From Micromussa lordhowensis (lineage: Eukaryota; Cnidaria; Anthozoa; Scleractinia; Lobophylliidae), in NCBI GenBank assembly GCA_964020085.1, contig OZ026596.1, forward strand, positions 10,340,739-10,404,738: DNA of 64,000 nt. The letters are read 5' to 3'. The letters are not shown here. How positions within the stretch are numbered: position 1 is the first letter of the stretch. Below: more notes on the stretch, generated by a model. The model worked only from the letters and a program-made list of their open reading frames with translations. It searched no databases and was not told the DNA's origin.

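Overview
The window looks like animal nuclear DNA from a cnidarian, most likely an anthozoan such as a stony coral. It has intron-rich metazoan genes with GT/AG introns and a dense mix of DNA transposons, foldback MITEs, tRNA-derived SINEs, Penelope-like, BEL/Pao and Ngaro/DIRS elements. The lineage call is inference from gene and repeat style. No bacterial features are present.

One host gene dominates. From the right edge down to 11514 on the minus strand lies LZTR1, the kelch-BTB/BACK adaptor of a CUL3 ubiquitin ligase. I could join 25 exons in frame with consensus splice sites: kelch repeats at 64000-56380, first BTB-BACK at 55689-21230, second BTB-BACK at 20757-11514. Only the first kelch part and the N-terminus lie beyond the window. 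The joined exons give about 701 residues ending in a stop codon.

The gene is inflated to more than 52 kb by insertions. The largest fills one intron: 22092-52208 is a single 30.1 kb DNA transposon with 82-bp terminal inverted repeats (3 mismatches) and a 7-8 bp target duplication GTCTGGG(G). It carries two convergent spliced genes: a KDZ-superfamily (Kyakuja-Dileera-Zisupton) transposase on the plus strand (22196-29053), and a minus-strand gene (52104-46170) for a protein with an OTU-type cysteine protease domain and a PHD-like finger. Between them are a 5.9 kb minisatellite of about 65 copies of a 90-bp unit and a nested BEL/Pao LTR retrotransposon (38930-45803, two 371-bp LTRs, CGGTG duplication).

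A second insertion, a Ngaro-type tyrosine-recombinase retrotransposon (13769-19143) with textbook split direct repeats (A1-ORFs-B1-A2-B2), sits only about 8 nt downstream of a 5' splice site of LZTR1. Smaller MITEs and SINEs fill the other introns.

Left of LZTR1 (1-11500) is gene-poor: a decayed RecQ-like helicase remnant between 59-bp inverted repeats, Penelope-like fragments in opposite orientations with a MITE inserted, foldback elements, and one plausible 160-codon single-exon gene of unknown function (8211-8693).
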